The notes under the pieces were generated by a model. It was not told the DNA's origin. It did no database searches and saw only the letters and a list, made by a program, of their open reading frames with translations. Shown piece by piece: positions 42,863 to 52,595 of a DNA stretch of 64,000 nt. Origin of the DNA: JADKCL01 sp031415375 (GTDB lineage: Bacteria; Bacteroidota; Bacteroidia; J057; JADKCL01); assembly GCA_031415375.1 (NCBI GenBank), contig JANORP010000263.1, positions 16,111 through 80,110 on the forward strand. The letters run 5' to 3'. A program made the position numbers and the translations under genes. The stretch's first letter is position 1. Each line of letters starts with the position of its first letter.

Positions 42863-43693
42863 ATGTTTCGCAGAAAAGAACTGCAATTTTGCAGGAATAT
42901 GCAGAAAATCTGGAATTGGCTACAAAATCCTTGGGTGGCGACCGCGCTTAACTTCACCCTGGCCATGGCTGCCTACATCGGCAATCTGTTGCACCAAGTC
43001 TTTTGCCAGCCAGTGACTTGGGCCGCCGTTGTATTGATCTTTGCATTCATTCCGGTCGTATTCTGGCCCTTGTTGCGGGAGCGATGGCCGTTGCTGCACC
43101 CTGTGCTGCATATCGTGCGGGGCATTGCGTTTTGCATTTGCATCTATTGTATCGTATTCATGGAAGGCTGGAACTTTGCCCTGCCCTTTTTTATACCACT
43201 TGGGTTTGGCATTGCGGGTCTTGTCCCCCACTTTTTTGCGGGGCAGATGATCTATCAGTTGCTCCAACGCAGGCAGAGCTGGGTGCTCAGAGGGACTTTT
43301 CTCACTGGCATTTTGGTCTCCCTGATGCTTGCAGGCTATTCCGTCTGGGATTTCCGGGCTGCGGTTCCCATTGCCAAGCAACTCGCACTGCATCCTGAGC
43401 CCTACACGGGACCGCACTCCGACGCCGTCGAATGGATCCTGGGAATGCATTTCAGATACCATACCCGCTTGGAAGTCTTTGACGGTTGGCGACCGCCGCT
43501 GCACGACCCAGCGGGCATGATGGGTTTTTGGAGCATCGGGCGCATAGACCCGATTCCGATGGCTTTGCGGGAGCGGGTGGCGCTCTACGAAGCCGCGTTT
43601 CCCGCACGCGATCCCAAGGCGAATTGTACTTGTGCACGGGACCGGGACGGGAGGAGCTATGAGTCGGCAAATTGGTTGCGGGGAAGCGAATAG
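42863..43693 (+). CDS. Uncharacterised polytopic membrane protein
   Basis: A 276-residue protein with about five transmembrane helices in residues 20-170 (for example WAAVVLIFAFIPVVFWPLL, IAFCICIYCIVFM, FALPFFIPLGFGIAGLVPHF, GTFLTGILVSLMLAGYSVW) and a soluble C-terminal part containing RYHTRLEVFDGWRPPLHDPA and a cysteine pair (NCTCARDRDG). No family recognised. It follows the coiled-coil lipoprotein. Confidence 0.7.
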   Translation: MFRRKELQFCRNMQKIWNWLQNPWVATALNFTLAMAAYIGNLLHQVFCQPVTWAAVVLIFAFIPVVFWPLLRERWPLLHPVLHIVRGIAFCICIYCIVFMEGWNFALPFFIPLGFGIAGLVPHFFAGQMIYQLLQRRQSWVLRGTFLTGILVSLMLAGYSVWDFRAAVPIAKQLALHPEPYTGPHSDAVEWILGMHFRYHTRLEVFDGWRPPLHDPAGMMGFWSIGRIDPIPMALRERVALYEAAFPARDPKANCTCARDRDGRSYESANWLRGSE

Positions 43694-43800
43694 GCTTCGA
43701 AATTCTCGTCAACACCTTCATGATTTTCAGAATCCGATCGCTTCCATATCTGATCGAAGCTCATTTTTCCCTAAATTGCGGCTCCAACATTCGATACTCC

Positions 43801-44844
43801 ATGCCTGCACCTCGACGCCATCTTTATTGGTTCGCCTATTATGCCATCAGTTGTCCCAGCGTTCGATACCGTGGGAAGTATTTGCTGGATGAATTGGCAG
43901 CTGCACACGACATCCCTTCGACCATGGTCTATCCAGGGTATGATCGCAAGGCACTGGGAAGATTCCTCAAAGTGTATTTTAGATTGCTTTTCTTCAGACC
44001 CGTTGGATCATGGATTGTGATCCAAAAAATCTACACGCAAGGCATCTATGCCTTCGCCTTGAAGTGGCTTGTTCGCTTGCGTCCAAGCGCCACGATCTAT
44101 GAGTTGGATGATGCAGAATACCTGCGGCATTCTCCCAAGACCGTCGATTTCTTCCTTCGAAAATGCCAATGCGTAATTGTTGGAAGCAAGGAATTGGAGC
44201 AATATGCACGGCAATTGAATCCCAATGTGCATTGCATCGGGTCACCGATATTGCTACAGCCAAGGCAACCAGCGCCTGCAAACCCGGTCTTGACACTTTG
44301 TTGGATCGGATTCTACAACAACCACAAGGAAAGTTTCGAGGAATTGGTCTTGCCAGCGCTGGAGAGCATCGGCATCCCCCTCAAAATTACCCTCCTCGGT
44401 GTCAATCGCGCGCATCAACGGGAGGAATTGTCAGCGAAATTCAGTCGTTTCCCACATATCGCCCTTGAAATGCCGAGCGACATCGATTGGCTCGACGAAT
44501 CGTCGGTCTATGCACGTCTCTCCCAATGCGACCTCGGCCTCTCACCGCTCCGAGATACCGCTTTTGAAAGGGCGAAATCGGCCTTCAAACTCAAGCAATG
44601 CCTTGCAGCAGGCATCCCAGTGTTGGTAAGCCCCGTCGGTGAGAACGTTGACGCGATAGACCCTGGTCGCAACGGTGACTTCTTCGATGATGCGGACAGC
44701 CTACGTGCACAAATCCTCGCATTTGCAGCTTTGAACGATGCAGATCGACAAAGCATGCGCGACGAAGCCTATCGCTCTGCGAGACCTTATGGCATGGCCA
44801 TCTACGGCCAAGCTGTGCGAGCGGTATTGGACCAGGTCCACTAA
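43801..44844 (+). CDS. GT-B fold glycosyltransferase
   Basis: A 347-residue glycosyltransferase of the GT4-like type. Features: an N-terminal Rossmann-like half (RHLYWFAYYAISCPSVRYRG), the ELDDAEY segment found in such proteins, a junction around VGSKELEQYARQLNPNVHCI, and a C-terminal donor-binding half (LTLCWIGFYNNHKESFEEL, FKLKQCLAAGIPVLVSPVGE), with the E-x7-E-like region reduced to FKLKQCLAAG. It has no membrane helix. It would add a sugar to a glycan or lipid acceptor; donor and acceptor are unknown. The frame extends to 43672, but only from 43801 does the family sequence begin. A terminator follows at 44908-44937. Confidence 0.85.
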   Translation: MPAPRRHLYWFAYYAISCPSVRYRGKYLLDELAAAHDIPSTMVYPGYDRKALGRFLKVYFRLLFFRPVGSWIVIQKIYTQGIYAFALKWLVRLRPSATIYELDDAEYLRHSPKTVDFFLRKCQCVIVGSKELEQYARQLNPNVHCIGSPILLQPRQPAPANPVLTLCWIGFYNNHKESFEELVLPALESIGIPLKITLLGVNRAHQREELSAKFSRFPHIALEMPSDIDWLDESSVYARLSQCDLGLSPLRDTAFERAKSAFKLKQCLAAGIPVLVSPVGENVDAIDPGRNGDFFDDADSLRAQILAFAALNDADRQSMRDEAYRSARPYGMAIYGQAVRAVLDQVH

Positions 44845-44907
44845 GCTTATAGTCAAGGGTAGAACTGAGTTTGCCACCCTCCCGGTTACCATTCCAATCG
44901 CCGGGAG

Positions 44908-44937
44908 CGGGCCGTCTTCTGTTGAAAGCCCGTTTTT
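44908..44937 (+). terminator. Intrinsic terminator after the glycosyltransferase
   Basis: A CGGGC/GCCCG stem with a T-run (44932-44937) is preceded by a second short stem, CTCCCGG (44879-44885) with CCGGGAG (44901-44907). Confidence 0.6.
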
Positions 44938-45015
44938 AGCCTTTGCACGATACTTGACGTGTCTCGCAGAAAATGTGTTGCAATTCTCCCAATTCCTCTC
45001 TATCATTCCTTCACA

Positions 45016-46275
45016 ATGAATGTGTACGCCTACATCACCCCCATCGTCTTGCTACTGCTCATCGCAGAAGTGCTCGTGAGCATCATCGGTAAGAAAAAGC
45101 TCTATACCTTTCAAGACACCGTCGCCAACATTGGCACCGGCATCGGCAACCAATGCGTGAACCTCGCCGTGGTATTTTTGGTAATGAAGTGGTATGGTTG
45201 GCTTTGGCAATTTGCACCATGGCAGGTGCCGATCACCTGGTATTACGTGCTACTCTTGCTGCTCATCCAAGATTTCGTCTTCTACTGGTTTCACCGCATT
45301 GGCCACACGCTCAACATTTTTTGGGCTGCCCACATGCCCCATCACTCTTCAGAAGAATTTAACCTTTCGGTCGGCGTGCGTGCAAGCTTCACGCAACGCT
45401 TGTTTCAATTCCTCTTTTTTGATTGGGTCTTGGTCTTGATCGGATTTTCGCCAGATATGGTCTATGCCGTAGCAGGCATCCACTTGCTCATCGCCTTTTG
45501 GCACCATACCCGACTCATCAACAAGCTCGGCTGGATCGAAAAAGTGTTTGTCACCCCTGCACACCACCGTGTACACCATGGCGTCAATCCCCAGTACCTC
45601 GACAAAAATTTCAGTGAATTTCTCATTGTCTGGGATCGGATGTTTGGCACGTTTGCGCCCGAGGAAGAGGAGGTTTGTTATGGCCTTACCCATCCACCAC
45701 GCACTTGGGACCCGATCTACATCAACATCCAGTTTTGGAAACAATTGGTGGAAGATTGCATCGCTGCACCGTTTTGGTGGGACAAGGTGCGCCTTTGGTT
45801 CATGCCGCTTGGGTGGCGTCCACGGGGCCTCGACGACCCCAAAGCTGAGAAAAAACGCATCGGCTACAACAAATCTGAGCAAATAAAATTCCAAAGCCGC
45901 CAATACAAGGGCCTCAGGCCCTACCTCGTGGTGCAAATCGTGCTGGCATTGGCAGTGTTGATGGTCACCACCAACCTCAAGTTGCCATTGACCGTCGAGG
46001 ACCGTGTATTGCTCTCGGTCAATCTTTTTGTGATGATCATTGCTTGGGCGGGTTTGATGCGTGCCCAACGATGGGCTGGCCTTTTGGAGATCTTGCGACT
46101 GATGACTATGGCAATCGTGTTGGTCCTAGTACTCGATCGCTCGGGCTTGGCACCATGGATGGGCTGGAGCAGCATCCTCATTTTTGCGGCCGCAGGAGGT
46201 AGTATTTTGGGCATCTCCATGTTGTTGATCCATCGGCAAATGGAAGGTACGGATGTGCCAGCAATCAGCGCATAA
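45016..46275 (+). CDS. Sterol desaturase/fatty acid hydroxylase superfamily membrane protein
   Basis: A 419-residue membrane protein with the di-iron histidine boxes of the fatty acid hydroxylase superfamily: HRIGH (in WFHRIGHTLN), HMPHHSSE and HHRVHHG, plus ILLIAFWHHTRL. Transmembrane helices flank the boxes at the N-terminus, and a C-terminal block of three or four more helices (VVQIVLALAVLMV, NLFVMIIAWAGLM, MAIVLVLVLDR) is extra to the minimal domain. It would hydroxylate or desaturate a lipid using O2; the substrate is unknown. The ATG at 45016 was chosen because residues before it lack hydrophobicity. Confidence 0.9.
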   Translation: MNVYAYITPIVLLLLIAEVLVSIIGKKKLYTFQDTVANIGTGIGNQCVNLAVVFLVMKWYGWLWQFAPWQVPITWYYVLLLLLIQDFVFYWFHRIGHTLNIFWAAHMPHHSSEEFNLSVGVRASFTQRLFQFLFFDWVLVLIGFSPDMVYAVAGIHLLIAFWHHTRLINKLGWIEKVFVTPAHHRVHHGVNPQYLDKNFSEFLIVWDRMFGTFAPEEEEVCYGLTHPPRTWDPIYINIQFWKQLVEDCIAAPFWWDKVRLWFMPLGWRPRGLDDPKAEKKRIGYNKSEQIKFQSRQYKGLRPYLVVQIVLALAVLMVTTNLKLPLTVEDRVLLSVNLFVMIIAWAGLMRAQRWAGLLEILRLMTMAIVLVLVLDRSGLAPWMGWSSILIFAAAGGSILGISMLLIHRQMEGTDVPAISA

Positions 46276-46551
46276 GAGCAGGATCTAGGCTACTTTAACC
46301 TCAGTTTTGGATCAAAATCATTTGAGTGTGTAACAATTCAGGGGGAGACCAACAAAAATCGCTGAGTCCGAGGCCTCTGCCTGTCGCGCAGCAAGGCGGG
46401 GGCCGAAAGACGATGACCGTTTGCCTCCGGCATAAAACGCTCAAAATCGGCGATTTCAGTTGATTCCGTAGGAGGCAAACGCGTGTCCCGCAGAAGGCGG
46501 GGGTCTAAGCCCTGCGGCAGGCTGCCGCGGGCTAATGAAATTTCAACAAGG
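46276..46551. other. Intergenic region with a spaced inverted repeat
   Basis: The 276-bp gap has a perfect 10-bp inverted repeat GTTTGCCTCC (46419-46428) / GGAGGCAAAC (46471-46480) enclosing an AAATCG/CGATTT palindrome. GC-rich 'AAGGCGGGGGCC'-style fragments flank both sides. No gene is apparent. Confidence 0.6.
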
Positions 46552-48531
46552 CTACCGCAACTCTGCGATAAAAGCAGGATCCATTTGCACTCCCATAGAC
46601 CGTGCCCGATTCACATCGGATCTCGCAGCGTTTTTGTCTCCCAAGACCGCCCAAGCATAAGAGCGATTGCCGTAAAAAGTAGCTTGCTCTGGCGATCTTG
46701 CGATTGCAGCATTAAAATCATTCAATGCTGATTGATAATGCCCTAGATGCATGTGGCAGACCCCACGTGCATCGAATGCTGCCGCATTCTGAGCATTCAG
46801 CTTCAAAAACTCAGAGAAATCGAGCAGCGCTTGGGCATAGTTGCCCATGCTGAAATAAGTAAGTGCGCGATTGTTCCATGCGAGCGTATCAAGCGGATTG
46901 AGCGCAATGGCCGATTGGTAATCGACGATCGCTTCGTCATACCGCCCGATGCGACTGAAGACCGTACCACGATTGCGCAAGGCCTCAGGCAAGGCGGCAT
47001 CCCACTGTCCTCCTGATTGGCCCGGACTCACCAAGGAAATCACCTTGGAATAATCCATCAATGCAGCCCTGTTTTGTCCAAGGTCAAAAAAGACGTTTGC
47101 ACGGTTCAAATACCCGAGTGGGTGCCCTGGCCAAAACTCCACAGCTGTATTGAGGTCGGCCAATGCACGGTCGCGTTGGCCTTGACTGCGCAAGTATTGA
47201 CCACGATTCACATAAGCAAAGACAAATTTCCTGGGGTGATGCTTGATCACGTGGCTCCACAGTGTATCGCTGTTTTTCCACACAGGAATGTATTTCGCCG
47301 TAAGATAGGCGCTCATTGCGCAGAACAAAATCGCCATCCCCGCCACGGCAATTTGCCATCTGCGGCGACCTTCCGTAGCGCGTTGCGCCACCATGCAACC
47401 CGCAAACACCAATCCGATATAGGGAATGTAGGAATACCGATCGGCCGTAAAGCCAATCCCGGCACCCACGATTTGTAAAAGAAATACAATGTTGAGCGTG
47501 AAAAATGCCATGCCAAATGCCACCTCGCGGCTGGCCTTACGCAGCAAAATTGCAGCGACGCCCATCAGCAGCGCACCGCCTGCTCCTAGATAATGCATCC
47601 ATCCCACCTGGTCGGGATAGGGATAATAGGTGCAATTTTCATAAGGCACGATGGCCTTGATCAAATAGATGTCATAGGCTGTAAGCCCGATCAAAATGCG
47701 GTCCAGCAGACCAAAATCCTGGGCCATATCGAGCGATCCGCCACGCCCTAGGAGCACGATACCCACCACACCAATCGTCAAAGACCCGACAAAAAACGGA
47801 ACCTTTTCCAGAAGTATTCTCCAATTCCAAGCACGCCCTCGGTACCAATCAATCGCCAGCATCGACAGCGGCAAGGTCACGGCCTGGATCTTGCTCAGCA
47901 GCGATAGCACAAACAAGATGCCCCCAAGGGCCATCCACAACATCTTGCGGGAATCGAGGAACCGCACATAGGCGATGAGCGCCCCGACGTAAAACATTCC
48001 AAACAGCACATCTTTGCGTTCGGTGATCCAAGCGACTGATTCGACACGCATGGGGTGCAATCCAAACAACAAAGCAGCCAAGGCAGCCCAAACAGGTTGG
48101 AGTCCCAGCATCCTCATCAAGATGAATACCAGCAAAGTACAGAGCACATGCATCCAAAGATTGTCCAAATGGAAAAGACCCGCCCGGGCTTCCAAGCTTG
48201 GCTGTGATTGGGTTTGCTGCCACTCCCAAGCAAAAGTCGCTACAGGCAATGGGTTGTAGGCATTGGTGATCGGCGTCTGGAAAGCCGCCCGATAGTCGCC
48301 TTGCACCACTGCTGCATTGCCATAGACATATTGGTCATCGTCCCAATTGGTCCATTGTAGGCGCAACACCCCCGAGAAAACCACACTCGTCACGATCACC
48401 ACGAGCAACCCAAGCACTAGGCTCTGCCATGCACGCCGATCACGGACCCTGCCGCCTGCTATGGCTGCTGACTCCAACGGGCTAGCGCTCACGGGTGCAA
48501 TCTCTTCTTGTGAAGATACTTGCTCTTGCAT
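46552..48531 (-). CDS. GT-C membrane glycosyltransferase-like protein with C-terminal TPRs, copy 1
   Basis: A 659-residue protein. The N-terminal half has about a dozen transmembrane helices and the O-mannosyltransferase-like start LQWTNWDDDQYVYGN, with the acidic cluster near the first helix expected in GT-C enzymes, followed by HPMRVESVAWITERKDVLFG. The C-terminal third contains five TPR units, for example FAYVNRGQYLRSQGQRDRAL and LDTLAWNNRALTYFSMGNYA. The ATG at 48531 aligns with its paralogue at 48932-50965; an upstream extension to 48726 would add 65 residues of non-matching sequence. A membrane transferase using a lipid-linked sugar donor is plausible. Function is not experimentally known. 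Confidence 0.85.
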   Translation of the reverse strand: MQEQVSSQEEIAPVSASPLESAAIAGGRVRDRRAWQSLVLGLLVVIVTSVVFSGVLRLQWTNWDDDQYVYGNAAVVQGDYRAAFQTPITNAYNPLPVATFAWEWQQTQSQPSLEARAGLFHLDNLWMHVLCTLLVFILMRMLGLQPVWAALAALLFGLHPMRVESVAWITERKDVLFGMFYVGALIAYVRFLDSRKMLWMALGGILFVLSLLSKIQAVTLPLSMLAIDWYRGRAWNWRILLEKVPFFVGSLTIGVVGIVLLGRGGSLDMAQDFGLLDRILIGLTAYDIYLIKAIVPYENCTYYPYPDQVGWMHYLGAGGALLMGVAAILLRKASREVAFGMAFFTLNIVFLLQIVGAGIGFTADRYSYIPYIGLVFAGCMVAQRATEGRRRWQIAVAGMAILFCAMSAYLTAKYIPVWKNSDTLWSHVIKHHPRKFVFAYVNRGQYLRSQGQRDRALADLNTAVEFWPGHPLGYLNRANVFFDLGQNRAALMDYSKVISLVSPGQSGGQWDAALPEALRNRGTVFSRIGRYDEAIVDYQSAIALNPLDTLAWNNRALTYFSMGNYAQALLDFSEFLKLNAQNAAAFDARGVCHMHLGHYQSALNDFNAAIARSPEQATFYGNRSYAWAVLGDKNAARSDVNRARSMGVQMDPAFIAELR

Positions 48532-48841
48532 ACTGCGAATGATTGAATTTTGAATATAAGAAAAAATGCATGTTCCCACATGGCGTGATGCTGCATTCAA
48601 TGAGATTTCAAGTAAGGAAAATGGCTGCTTTGTACTGTATGGCAAATGTCTGCAATGGCCTTGCAAGGATTTCCAAATACCCACGCCCCTATCCATCATG
48701 CCACACACATGTAGCCGCCTTGCCAAGTTTGGGGCGCTCCCTAGCGTTTTACACGCACTGATGAAAGATTGGCATTCAATCTATCGGCAATGCCCAAAGG
48801 ATTGCTGCCCAAGCAAAACGCAATGGAGGCATTCTAAAGAC

Positions 48842-48879
48842 AGAGAACGCAGCCTACCGAAGTAATAGCTGCGTTCTCT
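48842..48879 (-). terminator. Hairpin downstream of GT-C/TPR copy 2
   Basis: AGAGAACGCAGC and GCTGCGTTCTCT form a perfect 12-bp stem around a 14-base loop. On the minus strand it is followed by TGTCTTTA, only weakly T-rich. It is the only structure I see in the 400-bp gap 48532-48931. Confidence 0.55.
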
Positions 48880-48931
48880 GCACCAAAGCTTGCTTGCAAT
48901 CGCCCGCAAGCCCATCGTCTGCGTGGCTTGC

Positions 48932-50965
48932 CTATTGCAAGCCTGCCACAAACACGGGATCCATATTGAGGCCCAAGGACTGGGCCTTGCTCACATCGGC
49001 CTTGGCAGCGACTTTGTTGCCGAGACCAGCATAGGCATAGGCGCGGTTCCCATAAAACGTGCCATCGTTAGGCGAGTTTTGGATAGCGGCGCCGAAGTCT
49101 TTGAGCGCCTCTGAAAACTTCCCTAGGCGCAAGTAACAGACGCCGCGCGCATTCATGACGCCACCCGATGCTGGCTCAAACTTCAAAAATTCCGTGAAGT
49201 CTTTGATCGCATTGTTGTAGTCTCCTATATCAAAAAAGGTGACCGCGCGGTTGTTCCAGGTATTTTTGTCTTTAGGATTGAATTTCAGGGCCAACCTGAA
49301 GTCAGCCAATGCCTCTGCGCGCATGCCTTTGCGGCTATAGATGGCTCCTCGGTTGCTCAATGCCCCCGGAATCGCCGGATCAATGCGCCCGATCGTGTCG
49401 AGGGGCGAAAAAATCTCGATCACCTTGCTATAGTCGGCCAAGGCGGCATCATTTTCCCCTCTGTCAAAATAGATGTTGCCCCGGTTCAGGTAGCCCAAGT
49501 GGTATTTGGGTTGCAATTCCACAGCCACATTGAAGTCGGCAAAGGCGCGATCGACCAATGTCTGGCGACGCAGTTTGTAGGCCTCGTCGCTCTCGCCCTT
49601 GAGCCTCAGCTGCGAGTCGCGGCGCAGGTATTGGCCACGGTTCACGTAGGCGAGCACGACCTTACGTGGATATTTTTTGATCACATCGCTCCAGAGTGTA
49701 TCGCTATTTTTCCATGCAGGAATGTATTGCCACGACAAAAATGCACTCACCAGCAAGAGCAAACCCAAGACAGAAGCCACAACCGGCAACATCATCTTAT
49801 TGTGGGCAGCGACCCGCTGGGCCACCATCGCCATCGCAAAAAACAAGCCGATGTAGGCGATATAGGAAAAACGATCGGCCATAAATGCACTGCCAGCCCC
49901 CAGAATTTGGAGCAGAAACATGATGTTGACCGTAAAAAAGGCCAATCCAAAAGTCGTCTCACGGCTGATCTTGCGCAACAAGAATGCGCCCACCATCACA
50001 GCCACTGCACCCGCCATGCCAGCATAGTAGATCGACTCGACCACTTTGGGATAGGGATAAAAAGTACATGTCTCGTAGGGGATCAAGGACTTGATCACAT
50101 AAACCATATAGGCGGTGAGTCCCAAAGGCACGCGCTGTAGGAGCCCAAAGCTCTGATCGACATCGAGGGTTTCACCCGCTTGGAGAAATTTTACCCCGAC
50201 ATAGCCGATGATCGCCGAGCCGATGAAAAAAGGCACTTTTTCCAGCAGCATTTTCCAGTTCCAATCCCGCCCACGGTACCAATCGATCGCGAGCATCGAC
50301 AGGGGAAGCGAGACGGCTTGGATTTTGCTCAGCAAGGAAAGCGTAAATAAGATCGCTGTGAAAACGATCCACAGGATCTTTTTGGAGTCTAGGTATTTGA
50401 GATAGGTGATGAGCGCCCCGACGTAAAACAGGCCAAACATCACGTCCTTACGCTCTGTGATCCAGGCGACCGACTCCACGCGCATTGGGTGGATGCCAAA
50501 TAGCAAAGCTGCCGCCATGGCCCAAATGGGTTTGAGACCCAGCATTTTCATCAACCAAAACACCAAAAAGGTGCAGAGCAGGTGCATCCAAAGATTGTTC
50601 ACGTGAAAAAAGCCAGCCTTGTCGGCGAGGTTCTTTTCAGCAGCTACCTGCTGCCACTCCCAGGCGTGCATCGCTACCGGCAAGGGATTGTAGTTGTTGT
50701 TGACTTGCGTCTTGAAAATCGCCTTGTAATCGCCCGACATCACCATGTCGTTTTCATAGACATACTCGTCGTCGTCCCAATTGGTCCATTGCAGCTTGGT
50801 CACACCCGAGAATACAATGCCCGTTACGACAACGACTAGCAGCGCGAGCGCCCAAGTCTTCATGTCAAATCCGCCTCCGAGGGATGGACTTGATGCCGTT
50901 GCACGCTGCGTGGCGGCACTGCTTTTCGTGACTTCCTTTTTAGGGGTTGGTTTCTTACCAGCCAT
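48932..50965 (-). CDS. GT-C membrane glycosyltransferase-like protein with C-terminal TPRs, copy 2
   Basis: A 677-residue tandem paralogue of copy 1, with the same order: a basic, Ser/Ala-rich cytoplasmic leader, an LQWTNWDDDEYVYEN segment next to the first helix, HPMRVESVAWITERKDVMFG, multiple helices, and five or more TPRs at the C-terminus (FGAAIQNSPNDGTFYGNRAY near the end). The TPR region contains an insertion of about 15 residues (RLKGESDEAYKLRRQTLVD) lacking in copy 1. The two genes are co-directional with 400 bp between them, so they probably arose by tandem duplication and may act on different acceptors. Confidence 0.86.
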   Translation of the reverse strand: MAGKKPTPKKEVTKSSAATQRATASSPSLGGGFDMKTWALALLVVVVTGIVFSGVTKLQWTNWDDDEYVYENDMVMSGDYKAIFKTQVNNNYNPLPVAMHAWEWQQVAAEKNLADKAGFFHVNNLWMHLLCTFLVFWLMKMLGLKPIWAMAAALLFGIHPMRVESVAWITERKDVMFGLFYVGALITYLKYLDSKKILWIVFTAILFTLSLLSKIQAVSLPLSMLAIDWYRGRDWNWKMLLEKVPFFIGSAIIGYVGVKFLQAGETLDVDQSFGLLQRVPLGLTAYMVYVIKSLIPYETCTFYPYPKVVESIYYAGMAGAVAVMVGAFLLRKISRETTFGLAFFTVNIMFLLQILGAGSAFMADRFSYIAYIGLFFAMAMVAQRVAAHNKMMLPVVASVLGLLLLVSAFLSWQYIPAWKNSDTLWSDVIKKYPRKVVLAYVNRGQYLRRDSQLRLKGESDEAYKLRRQTLVDRAFADFNVAVELQPKYHLGYLNRGNIYFDRGENDAALADYSKVIEIFSPLDTIGRIDPAIPGALSNRGAIYSRKGMRAEALADFRLALKFNPKDKNTWNNRAVTFFDIGDYNNAIKDFTEFLKFEPASGGVMNARGVCYLRLGKFSEALKDFGAAIQNSPNDGTFYGNRAYAYAGLGNKVAAKADVSKAQSLGLNMDPVFVAGLQ

Positions 50966-51461
50966 ATTTCATTCCTGATTGATGGCCCAAGATAATAAAA
51001 AGTGCGTCTCGCGATCAGAATTGATAAGAATTGATCAGAATTTGCAGAATTTGTTGAATTCGAAGGATTCTGGAAATTCAACGCTGCAAATTCGATCCTT
51101 TTTGGTCATTGCGTTTCGCGTCCTTGCAGCGCAGACAATTGGTGAATGAAGCGCTGCCGATCATGCTTGGCCGGCTCACTGCAGGCCGAATCAGCGGCCC
51201 TCATAATTGCATTTCAAATAACGTGACATCCTGCAAAGGACGAAATCAATGCAGCTGAAAGTCTATTTTTACATGAAGGAAACGCTGAGTTTGGACCGAT
51301 CGCGCTCCTTGCCGTCCAAGAAAAAATGTCGCTCCAATACCAATGGCAACGATATACCCCCAGATCGGCAACATTCATCGAAAAAAACGCATATTTTAGC
51401 TGACATTCAGCCATCTTTGCAAAGATTGATGCTTGAATACCCCAAGAAGCTTGCTCGTATT
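50966..51461. other. Gap with AT-rich short repeats and a possible FIST promoter
   Basis: The 496-bp gap contains several GAATT(T/C) repeats at 51010-51085, including an AT-rich hairpin (TTGAATT with AATTCAA). The FIST reading frame is open from 51249, but those codons look unlike protein. CATCTTTG at 51412-51419 (a TAnnTTTG variant) could be the FIST -7 box. Confidence 0.4.
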
Positions 51462-52595
51462 ATGAGAATAGTCCAACATTCTTGGAGCAATGCCGTCGCA
51501 GGAAGCGACGATACTCCACCACAACTTGATGAATCCATCCAATTGGTATTGGCTTTTGGCAGTCGTGTATCGATTGCCATGCCGAGCGTATATGAGATGA
51601 TGCGAGCTGCCTATCCCAAGGCCGACATCATGCTCTGCACGACAGCTGGAGAAATCATGGGTACAACAGTTTCTGACGATAGCATTTCGCTCACTGCGAT
51701 TGCATTTGAAAAAACGTCTGTACGAGGTGCCCAGGTGCGCCTATCGACTGAGGTTGATCACCACGAAGCTGGAATTCGCCTCGCCCAAACGCTCGATACA
51801 CCAGGTCTCGCCATGGTAATGGTCTTGTCTGATGGTCAAAATGTGAATGGCAGTGAATTGGTCGCAGCCTTCAATCATGTCCTAGAAGGCAGGGTTCCTG
51901 TCGTCGGCGGGCTCGCTGGGGATGGTGCCAAGTTTGAATCCACACTCGTGGGCCTCAATGGGATACCTGAACCGGGTATGATCATCGCTGTAGGCCTCTA
52001 TGGAACCGACCTTGAAGTGCGGTGCGGATCCCAAGGTGGGTGGGAAGCATTTGGTCCAGAGCGCATTGTCACCGAGGCTGTGGGCAATGTGCTTTACAAG
52101 ATGGATGGACAATCGGCTTTGTCACTCTACAAGAGCTACCTCGGCGACCGTGCTGCGGAGCTGCCCGGGGCTGCCCTTCTCTTTCCTTTGAGTTTCAGAC
52201 TCCAAGAAAACGGTCCCTTATCAGTACGCACAATCCTCTCGATCAATGAGGAAGACAATAGCATGACCTTTGCAGGCAATGTGCCTGTGGGTGCAAGCGC
52301 CCGGTTGATGCGCGCCAGCTTTGACCGACTGATCGATGGCGCACAAGAGGCTGCCGTCGAATGTACCACCCACAGTGAAAATCCCCATCAGCTAGCGATC
52401 TTGGTGAGTTGCGTAGGCCGCAAACTCATCCTGAACCAACGGGTGGAAGAGGAAGTGGAGGAGGTCGCGCATGTGCTAGGCGGGGCAGCCATCTGCGGAT
52501 TTTATTCCTACGGCGAATTGTCCCCTTCTTCCCAAAATGGCCGTTGCGAGCTGCTCAATCAGACCATGACCGTCACCACGATCTCTGAGCGATGA
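51462..52595 (+). CDS. FIST domain sensor protein (FIST N and FIST C)
   Basis: A 377-residue cytoplasmic FIST-type sensor. FIST N covers roughly residues 25-220 (VLAFGSRVSIAMPSVYEMMR, CTTAGEIMGTTVSDDSISLT, VPVVGGLAGDGAKFESTLVG) and FIST C follows to about residue 370 (LAILVSCVGRKLILNQRVEE, GAAICGFYSYGELSP). FIST domains are thought to sense small ligands such as amino acids. The alternative start at 51429 adds 11 residues. The stop overlaps the following kinase start (ATGA, 52592-52595), and the kinase lacks an input domain of its own, which fits FIST supplying the signal as a separate chain. Confidence 0.9.
   Translation: MRIVQHSWSNAVAGSDDTPPQLDESIQLVLAFGSRVSIAMPSVYEMMRAAYPKADIMLCTTAGEIMGTTVSDDSISLTAIAFEKTSVRGAQVRLSTEVDHHEAGIRLAQTLDTPGLAMVMVLSDGQNVNGSELVAAFNHVLEGRVPVVGGLAGDGAKFESTLVGLNGIPEPGMIIAVGLYGTDLEVRCGSQGGWEAFGPERIVTEAVGNVLYKMDGQSALSLYKSYLGDRAAELPGAALLFPLSFRLQENGPLSVRTILSINEEDNSMTFAGNVPVGASARLMRASFDRLIDGAQEAAVECTTHSENPHQLAILVSCVGRKLILNQRVEEEVEEVAHVLGGAAICGFYSYGELSPSSQNGRCELLNQTMTVTTISER

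Noticed and set aside
43672..43800. Upstream extension of the glycosyltransferase frame
   Set aside because: It overlaps the previous membrane gene, and family sequence begins only at 43801.
48532..48726. N-terminal extension of the first GT-C/TPR gene
   Set aside because: The paralogue starts at the equivalent of 48531, and the extra 65 residues are not similar to anything in it.
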